Positions 54,776 to 62,525 of a stretch of DNA of 64,000 nucleotides are shown in pieces (the stretch's first letter is position 1; each line of letters begins with the position of its first letter). Made by a program: the position numbers and the translations under genes. The notes below the pieces were generated by a model. The model was not told the DNA's origin and made no database searches. It saw only the letters and a list, made by a program, of their open reading frames with translations. Source of the DNA: VRUE01 sp963704505 (GTDB lineage Bacteria > Actinomycetota > Thermoleophilia > Solirubrobacterales > 70-9); the NCBI GenBank assembly GCA_963704505.1, contig OY969912.1:682001-746000 (forward strand), read 5' to 3'.

Positions 54776-54942
54776 GTGCCGCCGACACCCGGCGAGGGCC
54801 CTTCGCCTGGGGCTTCGTTGGGCCCTTCGCCCGTCTCTTCGCGACTACTGAAGGCATCGAGCGCGCAATGCCGCATGGCCGGCGCGATCTTGGCGACTCC
54901 GATTTTCTGACATCTCCACGACACCTCGAGGTTATCTCGTGA
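54772..54942 (+). CDS. 56-residue protein in the transfer operon
   Basis: A short gene bounded by exact overlaps: its ATG overlaps the hydrolase stop as ATGA and its TGA overlaps the coupling-protein start as GTGA. The product begins MSAADTRRGPFAWGFVGP and continues with FARLFATTEGIERAMPHGRR, then a Ser/Asp-rich end, DSDFLTSPRHLEVIS. There is no clear membrane helix, only a short aromatic stretch (FAWGFVGPFARLF) that may be amphipathic. No family is recognised. The coupling on both sides is the evidence for coding. Confidence 0.6.
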   Translation: MSAADTRRGPFAWGFVGPFARLFATTEGIERAMPHGRRDLGDSDFLTSPRHLEVIS

Positions 54943-57560
54943 ACTCGCCTCGTGGCCGCTCCGATCCGACTCTGATGCTGGCGATCGCAGCCTGCGCGGT
55001 GGCCATCGCTCTCTGGCGAGCTCTCTCGAACATCAACCTCGAATCTCCCCCTCTCGAATATCTCGCGCCCCCAGCACTCGGCGCTATCGCTATCGCCTCG
55101 GCGCTGGCTGCACATCGCTCTCTGGCAACCCGCCGCACGCTCCGCTCGCGCGTCGCCCTGGCCGTTGTGCCAGCGGATGAGTTTGACGTCACCTCCGATG
55201 AGGTCCTGCGTGTAGCAGCCCAGCTGACCGAGACAGAGCGTTCGGTCCGGTGCTGGATCGACCGCCGGGCCAGCGCCCTGCGGATCCGCCTTACCAACGA
55301 CGCGGAGGGCAACCTCGTCTACCTGCTCGAGGCGCCAGCGCGTTCGCGCGAGGTCCTGCGCGGCGCGCTTCGAAGCTACGAGGGCGTCGAGCTTCGAGAC
55401 GCGACCGAGGTCCCACTCGCCGAGGAGGGCAAGGGAGTCACGCTGCGCACCGAGCTCGTCCTCGCCAAACCGAGCATCGAACCGCTAGCCCGCCTCGATC
55501 TCGACCCCGATCCGCTGCAGCCCTTCGCGGCCGCGATGGCCGGGCTTCGCCAAGGCGAGGAGCTCACGGCCTGCCTCGATCTGTTGCCAGCACGCGGCCG
55601 CCGGGCGCTGCGGCTGCGGCGCATCCTCCGCCGCGAGGCCCGAGGTGTTGGCGGAGAGGGTCCCGGCTGGCGTGAGCGGCTCGGCGGCGACCCCCGCTCT
55701 ACGCGCAGGGAGGATCCGGCGACCCTCGCCGAGCGCCGGATCCGTGGCCGCGCCCTCGACGCGAAGCTCCGTGACGCGGGCCCCTCTTTCGAGGCCCAGT
55801 TGCTCCTCCGCGTCCGCGCACCGGCGCGCCCTGCGGCGCGGGCGCGGATGCAGGGCCTGCTCGCGGCCTTCGGCCCGCTCGCCGACCGCAACTGGCTGAG
55901 GGCGAGCGGGCTGCCGATCCCCGGCCTCGCCTTCCTCGGGTCTGACTTGCCCTTAAGGCGCCACTCCTTTGACCGCCGCTTTGACTCCGGCTTCTTCCGT
56001 TCGGCAAGACGAAATGTCCTCACCGCCCGCGAGCTGGCCGGGCTCCTGAAGCCGCCGACGGTCCACTGCCTCGCCGACAACGTCTTGCGCTCCGGTGCCC
56101 TGCTGCCTGCGCCGCCGGCCCTGCCCGACTTCAGCCCTGAGCGTTGCGAGCTGATCCCGCTCGGACGGATCGCGGGAGAGGGTGGTGAGCGGCTGGTCGG
56201 GGTGAGGAGCGCTGACACCTTCTTCTCCTACGTCGCCGGGCGCAGCCGCTACGGCAAGACCGAGCTGGCGATCGTCCAGTTCCTGCACCTCGTGCGATCC
56301 GGCCAGGGCGGCCTCTTCCTCGACCCCCACGAGGACGCTCTGGCACGGATCAAGCCCTACCTGACTGCTCCGGGCATCCGCGAGCGGGTTGTCGAGATCA
56401 ACCTCGGCAGCGGCCGCTCGAGCGCCCGCCAGCCCGGCTGGAACCTCTTCGAGCTGGGCAGCGAGGATCCCGGCGAGGCCGAGGCGCGGGTTGAGGCGAT
56501 CGTTGACGCCTTCGCCTCGGCGCTGCAGTGGGGCGAGCGCTCGACCCGGGCGATCAACCTCACGGCGCAGGCGGCCGGCGCCCTGGCGGCGATCGCCAAG
56601 GCGCTGCCGCCCGAGCAGTGCCCGACTGTCTTCCAGCTACCGACGCTCCTCTCCGACGACGGTTGGCGGGCCGCCGTCCTGCCATTCCTGCCGCGGTCCT
56701 CGCAGCGTTTCTGGCTCGACCGCTTCCCCCGCCTTGCGGATGAGGCGATCACGCCGCTGACCAACATGGTGGACCGTCTCCGCGCCTCAGGTGCGATCAC
56801 CGCCCTGCTCGGCACCAGCCAGAGCACCTACCGAGCCCGCGAGGCGATGGATCGCGGTTTGATCGTTCTCGCCTGCCCGGGCTCGGGCGGCACCCGCGAC
56901 CGCCTGCTGGCCAATCTGCTGGTCTTCGACCTTCTGCACGCGGCCAAGGGCCGGGCCGACGTCGATCCTAAGCGCCGGCGTCCTTTCTGGGTCTTCCTCG
57001 ATGAGGTCCAGAGCTATGACGGCGCCGCTTCGGGCAACCTCGCGGCGCTGCTCGAGCAGAGCGCGAAGTATGGGTTGCGGGCAACGATTTTGAACCAGAA
57101 CCCCGAGCGGCTCAGCCCGCAGACGCTGAACGCGCTGACCACGAACCGCTCGCACCTGCTCTCCAGCGCGCTCAACTCCCACGCCGCCTCCCTGATCGCC
57201 CGCGAGTGGGGAGGACAACCCGACCCCGCCGCCCTGACCAGGCTGCCCCGCTACCGCTTCATCGGCCAGGTGACCGACCACGGCGATCTGAGCCGCCCCT
57301 TCGCACTCGGCGGCGTCTCGGTCGATGAGGTCTTCGGTGAGGGCCGCAACGACGAGCTCGGCCTGCTCGAGGAGGCCATCGACGGCGCCGCGACGCGTCA
57401 AACGCCGGCCGAGGCCGCCGCCCACATCGAAGACCTCGACGAGCGGATCGCGAAAACCCTGCGGCGGTTACGGCGCCAGGGTGGGGAAGAGGGCACCCCG
57501 GAGCCGGAGGAGCCACCCCCGGGGCCGCTGCGCGTCGACACGGGAAGGAGGGAGTCGTGA
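54939..57560 (+). CDS. VirD4/TraG-type coupling protein ATPase
   Basis: An 873-residue protein starting at GTG 54939. Two N-terminal hydrophobic segments (LMLAIAACAVAIALWRAL and LAPPALGAIAIASALAAH) anchor it. The P-loop domain has Walker A AGRSRYGKTE near residue 435 (GxxxxGKT), GGLFLDPHEDAL next to it, Walker B PFWVFLDEVQSYD near 684, and RATILNQNPERLSPQTLNAL with TNRSHLLSS further on. The order matches coupling ATPases that recruit the DNA-relaxase complex to the channel. The C-terminus is Glu/Pro-rich. Its neighbours (small protein upstream, replication-relaxation protein downstream) fit a substrate-docking role. Confidence 0.87.
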   Translation: MNSPRGRSDPTLMLAIAACAVAIALWRALSNINLESPPLEYLAPPALGAIAIASALAAHRSLATRRTLRSRVALAVVPADEFDVTSDEVLRVAAQLTETERSVRCWIDRRASALRIRLTNDAEGNLVYLLEAPARSREVLRGALRSYEGVELRDATEVPLAEEGKGVTLRTELVLAKPSIEPLARLDLDPDPLQPFAAAMAGLRQGEELTACLDLLPARGRRALRLRRILRREARGVGGEGPGWRERLGGDPRSTRREDPATLAERRIRGRALDAKLRDAGPSFEAQLLLRVRAPARPAARARMQGLLAAFGPLADRNWLRASGLPIPGLAFLGSDLPLRRHSFDRRFDSGFFRSARRNVLTARELAGLLKPPTVHCLADNVLRSGALLPAPPALPDFSPERCELIPLGRIAGEGGERLVGVRSADTFFSYVAGRSRYGKTELAIVQFLHLVRSGQGGLFLDPHEDALARIKPYLTAPGIRERVVEINLGSGRSSARQPGWNLFELGSEDPGEAEARVEAIVDAFASALQWGERSTRAINLTAQAAGALAAIAKALPPEQCPTVFQLPTLLSDDGWRAAVLPFLPRSSQRFWLDRFPRLADEAITPLTNMVDRLRASGAITALLGTSQSTYRAREAMDRGLIVLACPGSGGTRDRLLANLLVFDLLHAAKGRADVDPKRRRPFWVFLDEVQSYDGAASGNLAALLEQSAKYGLRATILNQNPERLSPQTLNALTTNRSHLLSSALNSHAASLIAREWGGQPDPAALTRLPRYRFIGQVTDHGDLSRPFALGGVSVDEVFGEGRNDELGLLEEAIDGAATRQTPAEAAAHIEDLDERIAKTLRRLRRQGGEEGTPEPEEPPPGPLRVDTGRRES

Positions 57561-58414
57561 GCGCATCCGGCCTGCCGCTCGCCAGCGCCGAGGTGCTCGC
57601 CTCGGTCGCCCAACACCGGGTTCTCTCGACTGGGCAGCTCCGCAGGATCCACTTCCCCGATCGAAGCGCCCGGCGGACCCAGCAGATCCTCGCCGACCTG
57701 CGAGGACGCGGTCTCCTCGCCGATGTGAAGCGCCCAGGCGCTGCCGATCTCCTTTGGTTCGTGACCGCGGCGGGGGCCCGCGCCGCGGAGAATTCCGGAT
57801 CGCTCTCGGAGCGTCCGCGGCTGCTCGAACGAGCCGAAGCCGCCGGCCAGCTTCAGGCCCACACCATGGCTGTCAACGACGCGGCACTCGCCTTTCTCGG
57901 AGCCGCCCGAGAGAGGGGGGACGAGTTCGGCTCGCTCTCCTGGCGCCACGAGGTTTCCCACCCGCTGAACGCCGGCCGTGGACGGCGGCGGCGCAGCCTG
58001 ATCGCCGACGCGGTTCTCACCTACCTGGCGCTCGACGGCGATGAGGTCGCGGTCCAGCAGCGCTTTCTCGAGATCGACCGCTCCACGCTCTCGGTGGATC
58101 GCCTCGCCACCGAGCTGGGCCGCTATGCGGAGCTCTACCGGGCGGCGGATGAAGGTGGGCGGCCGCTGTGGCGGGGGAAGTATCCGTCGTTTCCGCCAGT
58201 GCTGTGTGTGCTCAGCGGCGGTGAGCGGAGGGCGCTCGAGCGCCGTCGGATGACGACGACCGCCCTGCTGCGCAGCGATCCGCAGATGAGCCGCACCCCC
58301 GAGGTCTCGATCCTCTTCTGCCTCGAAAAGGATCTCTGCGCCGAGGGCCCATTCGCTTCGATCTTCACCGACCTTCGTGAGCCGGGAGCGCCGGTCAGTT
58401 GGGTGTCGCCGTGA
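57557..58414 (+). CDS. Replication-relaxation family protein
   Basis: A 285-residue protein starting at GTG 57557 (GTGA overlap). The N-terminal winged helix shows VLASVAQHRVLSTGQLRRIHFPDRS, then RRTQQILADLRGRGLLADV, as in proteins of the replication-relaxation family of actinobacterial plasmids and mobile elements. The following part has HTMAVNDAALAFLGAARE, LIADAVLTYLALDG, RFLEIDRSTLSVDRLATELGRYAELY and FPPVLCVLSGGERR. The second half recalls the PD-(D/E)XK-like core (D, then E-x-D) described for related proteins, but this is inference. Directly downstream of the coupling protein, it is the best local candidate for the DNA-processing partner of transfer. Confidence 0.75.
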   Translation: MSASGLPLASAEVLASVAQHRVLSTGQLRRIHFPDRSARRTQQILADLRGRGLLADVKRPGAADLLWFVTAAGARAAENSGSLSERPRLLERAEAAGQLQAHTMAVNDAALAFLGAARERGDEFGSLSWRHEVSHPLNAGRGRRRRSLIADAVLTYLALDGDEVAVQQRFLEIDRSTLSVDRLATELGRYAELYRAADEGGRPLWRGKYPSFPPVLCVLSGGERRALERRRMTTTALLRSDPQMSRTPEVSILFCLEKDLCAEGPFASIFTDLREPGAPVSWVSP

Positions 58415-59469
58415 GCCGGCCAAGGTCAAGACGTCGTCGCGGCGATTGCTCGAGCTCCACTCTGCTCGAAGGCGATTGTCTAGAGCTGCTCGGCACGATC
58501 GAAGCCGAGTCGATCGACGCCGTCATCACCGACCCCCCTTACGGGATCGGCTTCCAGAAGGAGGATTGGGACTCGCGTTCGATTCGGGAGGCGGTTGAGG
58601 CTGACGACAAGGGCTTGAGTGCGAGCGAGGCGTTTCAGCGCTGGTGTGCTCTTTGGGGTGCCGGGTGCCTCCAAGCACTGAAGCCCGGCGGCCACATCCT
58701 CGCCTTCGGATCGTCACGCACCTTCCATCGGCTCGCCGCCGGCCTCGAGGACGCCGGATTCGAGTTGCGCGACACGCTGATGTGGCTCTACGGAAGCGGC
58801 ATGCCGAAGTCGCGAAAGCTCGAGGGAGGGCGCGGCACGGCCCTCAAGCCGGGCTTCGAGCCGATCGTCCTTGCTCGCCGGCCACTCGCCGGCACGGTTA
58901 CCCAGACGATTGATGCCTTCGGCACGGGAGCCCTTGAGGTGGAGAGCTGCCGGGTCGGGGAGCGCTACCCCCCGAACGTGGCGTTCTCGCACCGCCCTGA
59001 CTGCGAAAAGGGACGGTGTGCCGAGGGATGCCCGATTCGCGATCTCGACTGCGGGTCCCGCGCCCGCGGCGTTTCCGGGCAACCAGTGAGTCGTTACTTC
59101 TATTGCCCGAAGACCTCTCGCCGCGAGCGCGATGCCGGCTGCGAGCAGCTCTCCGCCAGGAGCCTCGACCTCTTCCCGAATGCGTCGAAGCGCTCCGGCG
59201 TGGCTCGTAACCCTCACCCGACGGTGAAGCCACTGGAGCTAATGCGCTGGCTGGCGCGGCTTGCGTGTCCGCCCGGCGGGATTGTTCTGGATCCGTTCGC
59301 CGGCAGCGGCAGCACCGGCGCCGCGGTAGGCCTCGAGCATCGTCGCTTCCTTGGCATTGAGAGGGAGAGCGCCTACATCGAGATTGCCGCCGCTCGGATC
59401 AAGCATTGGACACCGCCGGGTAGCCCGCAGGTCAGTCGCATCCCTTTAGGGAGGGCGAGGCGCGAATGA
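58411..59469 (+). CDS. DNA methyltransferase, DPPY type (beta class)
   Basis: The GTG at 58411 overlaps the previous stop, giving 352 residues. The catalytic motif IV, DPPYGIGF, is at residues 41-48 and the SAM motif I, DPFAGSGSTGAA, is near residue 295, an order that defines the beta class of N6-adenine/N4-cytosine methylases. DPPY favours N6-adenine. The middle carries a cysteine-rich insert, with CEKGRCAEGC, DLDC and YFYCPKTSRRERDAGC, that could bind zinc and form the target recognition region. No restriction endonuclease is adjacent, so it may be a protective or regulatory orphan methylase of the mobile element. Confidence 0.88.
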   Translation: MSRPRSRRRRGDCSSSTLLEGDCLELLGTIEAESIDAVITDPPYGIGFQKEDWDSRSIREAVEADDKGLSASEAFQRWCALWGAGCLQALKPGGHILAFGSSRTFHRLAAGLEDAGFELRDTLMWLYGSGMPKSRKLEGGRGTALKPGFEPIVLARRPLAGTVTQTIDAFGTGALEVESCRVGERYPPNVAFSHRPDCEKGRCAEGCPIRDLDCGSRARGVSGQPVSRYFYCPKTSRRERDAGCEQLSARSLDLFPNASKRSGVARNPHPTVKPLELMRWLARLACPPGGIVLDPFAGSGSTGAAVGLEHRRFLGIERESAYIEIAAARIKHWTPPGSPQVSRIPLGRARRE

Positions 59470-59927
59470 GCGATGAGCGCGGATCGGGGGAGGGGGCCGA
59501 GCTGCGGTTGGCACCCGAGTCGATCGAGGCGATCGCCCGGCGCCTCATCGAGCTCATCCCTTCCCCAGGAGAGCCGCAACGTCAAATCACCGCCGAGGAG
59601 CTCGCAGACCTATGGGGCGTGCAACGACGCTGGGTCTATGACCACGCCGAGGAGCTTGGAGCGCGGCGTCTGGGCACCGGTCGGCGGCCTCGTCTTCGCT
59701 TCGATCCCGAGGAGGTTGCGGAACGACTCGGCGCCCCGCCGCATGCTCGCCGGTGTCAAAGCGGTCCTCGATCGGCGTCGATCGCTGGCGATTCACGCCC
59801 CGACTCGCTTTCTCCGCGAAGCAGAGCTAGCTTCGGTCGGCAACCCAAACCGCGCTCGGCCCGCCCTCCGAGGGCGCGCCGACCGCGACCTGGCCTGCAG
59901 CGCCGGGGTGGCACCAAGAGGAGGTAG
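59466..59927 (+). CDS. Excisionase-like helix-turn-helix protein
   Basis: A 153-residue protein; the ATG at 59466 overlaps the methyltransferase stop. The N-terminal 90 residues hold a MerR/excisionase-type winged helix: ITAEELADLWGVQRRWVYDHAEELGARRLGTGRRPRLRFDPEEVAERL, with the GTGRRPRLRFDPEEV wing typical of excisionases and small DNA-binding domain proteins. The C-terminal 60 residues are a low-complexity Arg/Pro/Ser tail that may bind DNA unspecifically. Immediate position before the integrase (start 5 bases after its stop) supports a role in excision direction control. Confidence 0.75.
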   Translation: MSDERGSGEGAELRLAPESIEAIARRLIELIPSPGEPQRQITAEELADLWGVQRRWVYDHAEELGARRLGTGRRPRLRFDPEEVAERLGAPPHARRCQSGPRSASIAGDSRPDSLSPRSRASFGRQPKPRSARPPRARRPRPGLQRRGGTKRR

Positions 59928-59931
59928 GCGG

Positions 59932-61590
59932 GTGGCGAAAAGAAGCGAGGGTCAGGTGGTCATGCGCCGCTGGAAGCGCGGCCCCGGCTATGCACTTCGC
60001 TTCATCGCCTATGGCGAGCGCCACTACATCACCCTCGGCTATGAGACCGAAGGGTGGGACCGCCGAGCGGCCGAGGAGGAGCTGGCCAACATCATGGCCG
60101 ACGTGCGACGCGGTCTGTGGGTGCCGCCGAGCAGTACGCGCCGGCATCGGGAGCTCGAGGCAGGAGCCCCTGAAGCAGTACCGACCTTTGGCGAGTTCGC
60201 CCGCGAGCTGATCGACGCCCGCCACGGCCAGGTCGCCGAGCGCACGATCGAAAGGCAAGAGGGGCTGCTCGCGCACGTTTTGCCCTACTTTGGCGATTGG
60301 TGCCTTGACGAGATCGACATTGAGGCCGTCGACGCCTACCGCGCCCACAAGGTGGCCGAGTCCGAGGCCCGCCGACGCGCGCTCGAGCAGGGGCGACCTG
60401 GGCGGGACCGCAGGAACCGGGCGCTCAAACCGCTCTCGGCCTACTCGATCAACAACACGATCCGCTTCCTGCGCTGGGTGCTGGCGATCGCCCTCGAATA
60501 CGAGCTCGTGACACGCAACGCGGCCGCCGGCAGACGACGCTTGTTGAAAGAGGGACAGCGCCGCCCAGTTCACCTCGACACCGCGGCTCAGATCGAGGCG
60601 CTGCTCGATGCTGCGGCTGAACTTGACCGGGAACCGAAACTGCCGCTCGACGACCGCCAGGCGATCGTCGCCGCGCTCGTTCTCGCCGGTCCGCGCTCGA
60701 TAGAGCTGGGCTATCTCCTCTGGCGAGACATCGACCTTGCCAACGGTCGCATCCTGATTGGCCGCTCAAAGACCCAGGCAGGCCTTCGCGAGATAACGAT
60801 CCTGCCGATCCTCCGCGACGTACTCGCCGCTCACAAAGCGCGGGCCCGCGCCATCGACCCAGACGACCTCGTCTTCACGACGGCGAGAGGCAAGAGGCGC
60901 AATAGCGACAACCTGCGCGGTCTGCTGCGCGACGTATTCGAGCGCGCCGACCTGCTCCTCGAAGAGCGCGGGCATGTGCCGCTGCCGAAGGGCCTAAGCG
61001 CCCACAAGCTGCGCCACACCTTCGCCTCGGTCCTGATTGCCACCGGCGAGGACCCGATCTCGGTGATGGCCCAGCTCGGCCACACCCACCCCGGTTTCAC
61101 CCTGCGCGTCTACAGCCATCCGATGAGCCGCAACCCCGGTGAGCGGGCTCGGTTGAAGGCGCTGGTGGCCGGAGAGCGGACATCCTCGGAGCTGTTTGCC
61201 GTCACCGAGGCACGGCGACTGGATGGGCCAGCTTTCGAGAAAGCAATCCTGCGGGCGCTACGGCGCCGCGCCGGACGGGCGCGACGGGCGGAGATTCTCG
61301 GGGCGGTGGCAGAGGACCTCCGCGACCGTTTCGAGCCGCTTGACCTAGAGGATCTGCCGAGCGGGATGCCGAGATGGGAAGCCCAGGCCGGCAAGGCCCG
61401 TCAGCGGCTGGTCAGGCTTGGCTTGCTGCGCGGCGACTCGCCGAGGGGGATCTGGGAAATGGCGACCCAGCAGGGAGCGAAAGCCAAAGGCGGATCGGCG
61501 CAGGCGGTTGGCTACCGGGCGGGATCTGATCCGCTCCTGCGGCTAGAGTCGCCGCCGAGATCCCGTCGCGCGGATGGGGGATACCAATGA
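59932..61590 (+). CDS. Tyrosine integrase with C-terminal winged-helix (Mrr N-terminal-like) domain
   Basis: The GTG at 59932 has GAGGAGG 7 bases upstream and is chosen over in-frame upstream codons that overlap the HTH gene; 552 residues. Residues about 25-70 resemble an arm-binding domain, and about 85-200 a core-binding SAM-like domain. The catalytic domain shows Arg in LAGPRSIELGYL (about 252), HKLRHTFASV (about 357), LGHTHPGFTLRVYSH with Tyr near 392. After it, residues about 426-516 form an additional domain: DGPAFEKAILRALRRR, RRAEILGAVAEDL, LPSGMPRWEAQAGKARQRLVRLGLL, RGIWEMAT. This pattern resembles the winged helix at the N-terminus of Mrr-type restriction proteins. The fusion is unusual and may add target choice. 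Confidence 0.85.
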   Translation: MAKRSEGQVVMRRWKRGPGYALRFIAYGERHYITLGYETEGWDRRAAEEELANIMADVRRGLWVPPSSTRRHRELEAGAPEAVPTFGEFARELIDARHGQVAERTIERQEGLLAHVLPYFGDWCLDEIDIEAVDAYRAHKVAESEARRRALEQGRPGRDRRNRALKPLSAYSINNTIRFLRWVLAIALEYELVTRNAAAGRRRLLKEGQRRPVHLDTAAQIEALLDAAAELDREPKLPLDDRQAIVAALVLAGPRSIELGYLLWRDIDLANGRILIGRSKTQAGLREITILPILRDVLAAHKARARAIDPDDLVFTTARGKRRNSDNLRGLLRDVFERADLLLEERGHVPLPKGLSAHKLRHTFASVLIATGEDPISVMAQLGHTHPGFTLRVYSHPMSRNPGERARLKALVAGERTSSELFAVTEARRLDGPAFEKAILRALRRRAGRARRAEILGAVAEDLRDRFEPLDLEDLPSGMPRWEAQAGKARQRLVRLGLLRGDSPRGIWEMATQQGAKAKGGSAQAVGYRAGSDPLLRLESPPRSRRADGGYQ

Positions 61591-62525
61591 GCGCACAAGA
61601 ACCAAAAATCGCCTACGACACGGATCTCGGCTCCATGTATGAAAGCTCCGTCGAGGACTTCCTGGCCTCGGCGCTTGGGCATGGCCTTCGGGAAGAGGCC
61701 CAGCTGATTTTCACCTCCCCGCCGTTCCCTCTCAACCGCAAGAAGCGCTATGGCAACAAGGTCGGTGCCGAGTACCTCGAGTGGCTAGGAGACCTCGCGA
61801 GTTCTCTTGGCGATCTCTTGACCGAGGACGGGTCCTTTGTGGTCGAGCTGGGGAACGCATGGGAGCCGGGTGAGCCGGTGATGTCTACCCTGGCCCTCGA
61901 AGCCTTGCTGCGGTTGCTCGAGGCCGGCGATTTCAAGCTCTGCCAGCAGTTCGTTGTCCACAACCCGGCTCGCCTTCCCTCTCCGGCGCAATGGGTAAAC
62001 GTCGAGCGGATCCGCGTCAAGGACGCTTACACCAACGTCTGGTGGATGAGCCGGTCCGCGCGCCCCAAAGCCAACAACCGCAAAGTTTTAACTGGTTACA
62101 GCTCGTCGATGAAGAAGCTCTTGCGGCGCCAGAGCTACAACCCGGGCCGCCGGCCTTCCGAGCACAAGATTGGCGAGACGTCATTCCTGACCGATAACGG
62201 CGGAGCGATACCGGGCAGTGTCCTCGAATTCAGCAACACCATCTCAACCGATCGCTACCGGGCCTACTGCAAGGAGAACGACCTGAAGCTTCATCCAGCT
62301 CGGATGCCGCCGGGGCTCGCAGAGTTCTTCATCAAGTTCCTCACCGACGAGGACGACCTAGTCCTTGATCCATTCGGCGGTAGCAACACGACCGGCTCGG
62401 TGGCCGAGGAACTGGGACGCCAGTGGATCAGCCTCGAGCCCAAGGTGGAGTACATCGAGGGCTCGATGGGCCGCTTCGACACCGTCGCCCGTGGCGGCGC
62501 CGAGGCGGCCCCCGAACCGATCTAG
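61587..62525 (+). CDS. DNA methyltransferase, SPPF type (probably N4-cytosine)
   Basis: A 312-residue protein whose ATG overlaps the integrase stop. Motif IV is FTSPPFPLN (residues 42-50); S-P-P-F/Y/W is the form usual for N4-cytosine methylases. Motif I, LDPFGGSNTTGSVAEEL, is near residue 267, and the end has WISLEPKVEYIEGS. It is therefore a beta-class enzyme. Its middle (YTNVWWMSRSARPKANNRKVL and NPGRRPSEHKIGE) matches the family region that precedes target recognition. It converges with an unknown minus-strand gene, overlapping by 4 bases, which could be a linked defence or restriction component. The modified site cannot be predicted. Confidence 0.87.
   Translation: MSAQEPKIAYDTDLGSMYESSVEDFLASALGHGLREEAQLIFTSPPFPLNRKKRYGNKVGAEYLEWLGDLASSLGDLLTEDGSFVVELGNAWEPGEPVMSTLALEALLRLLEAGDFKLCQQFVVHNPARLPSPAQWVNVERIRVKDAYTNVWWMSRSARPKANNRKVLTGYSSSMKKLLRRQSYNPGRRPSEHKIGETSFLTDNGGAIPGSVLEFSNTISTDRYRAYCKENDLKLHPARMPPGLAEFFIKFLTDEDDLVLDPFGGSNTTGSVAEELGRQWISLEPKVEYIEGSMGRFDTVARGGAEAAPEPI

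Larger units (their letters stand above)
47196..61590 (+). mobile_element. Putative integrative conjugative element core
   Basis: Fourteen consecutive plus-strand genes encode a VirB/Tcp-type secretion apparatus, coupling protein, replication-relaxation protein, DNA methyltransferase, excisionase-like HTH protein and tyrosine integrase; a second methyltransferase overlaps the integrase end. This gene set is that of an actinobacterial conjugative element. Boundaries are not defined: the 193-base gap at 47003-47195 is the left edge of the operon, and no direct repeats or tRNA target are visible inside the window. No classical relaxase is recognised. Confidence 0.7.
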
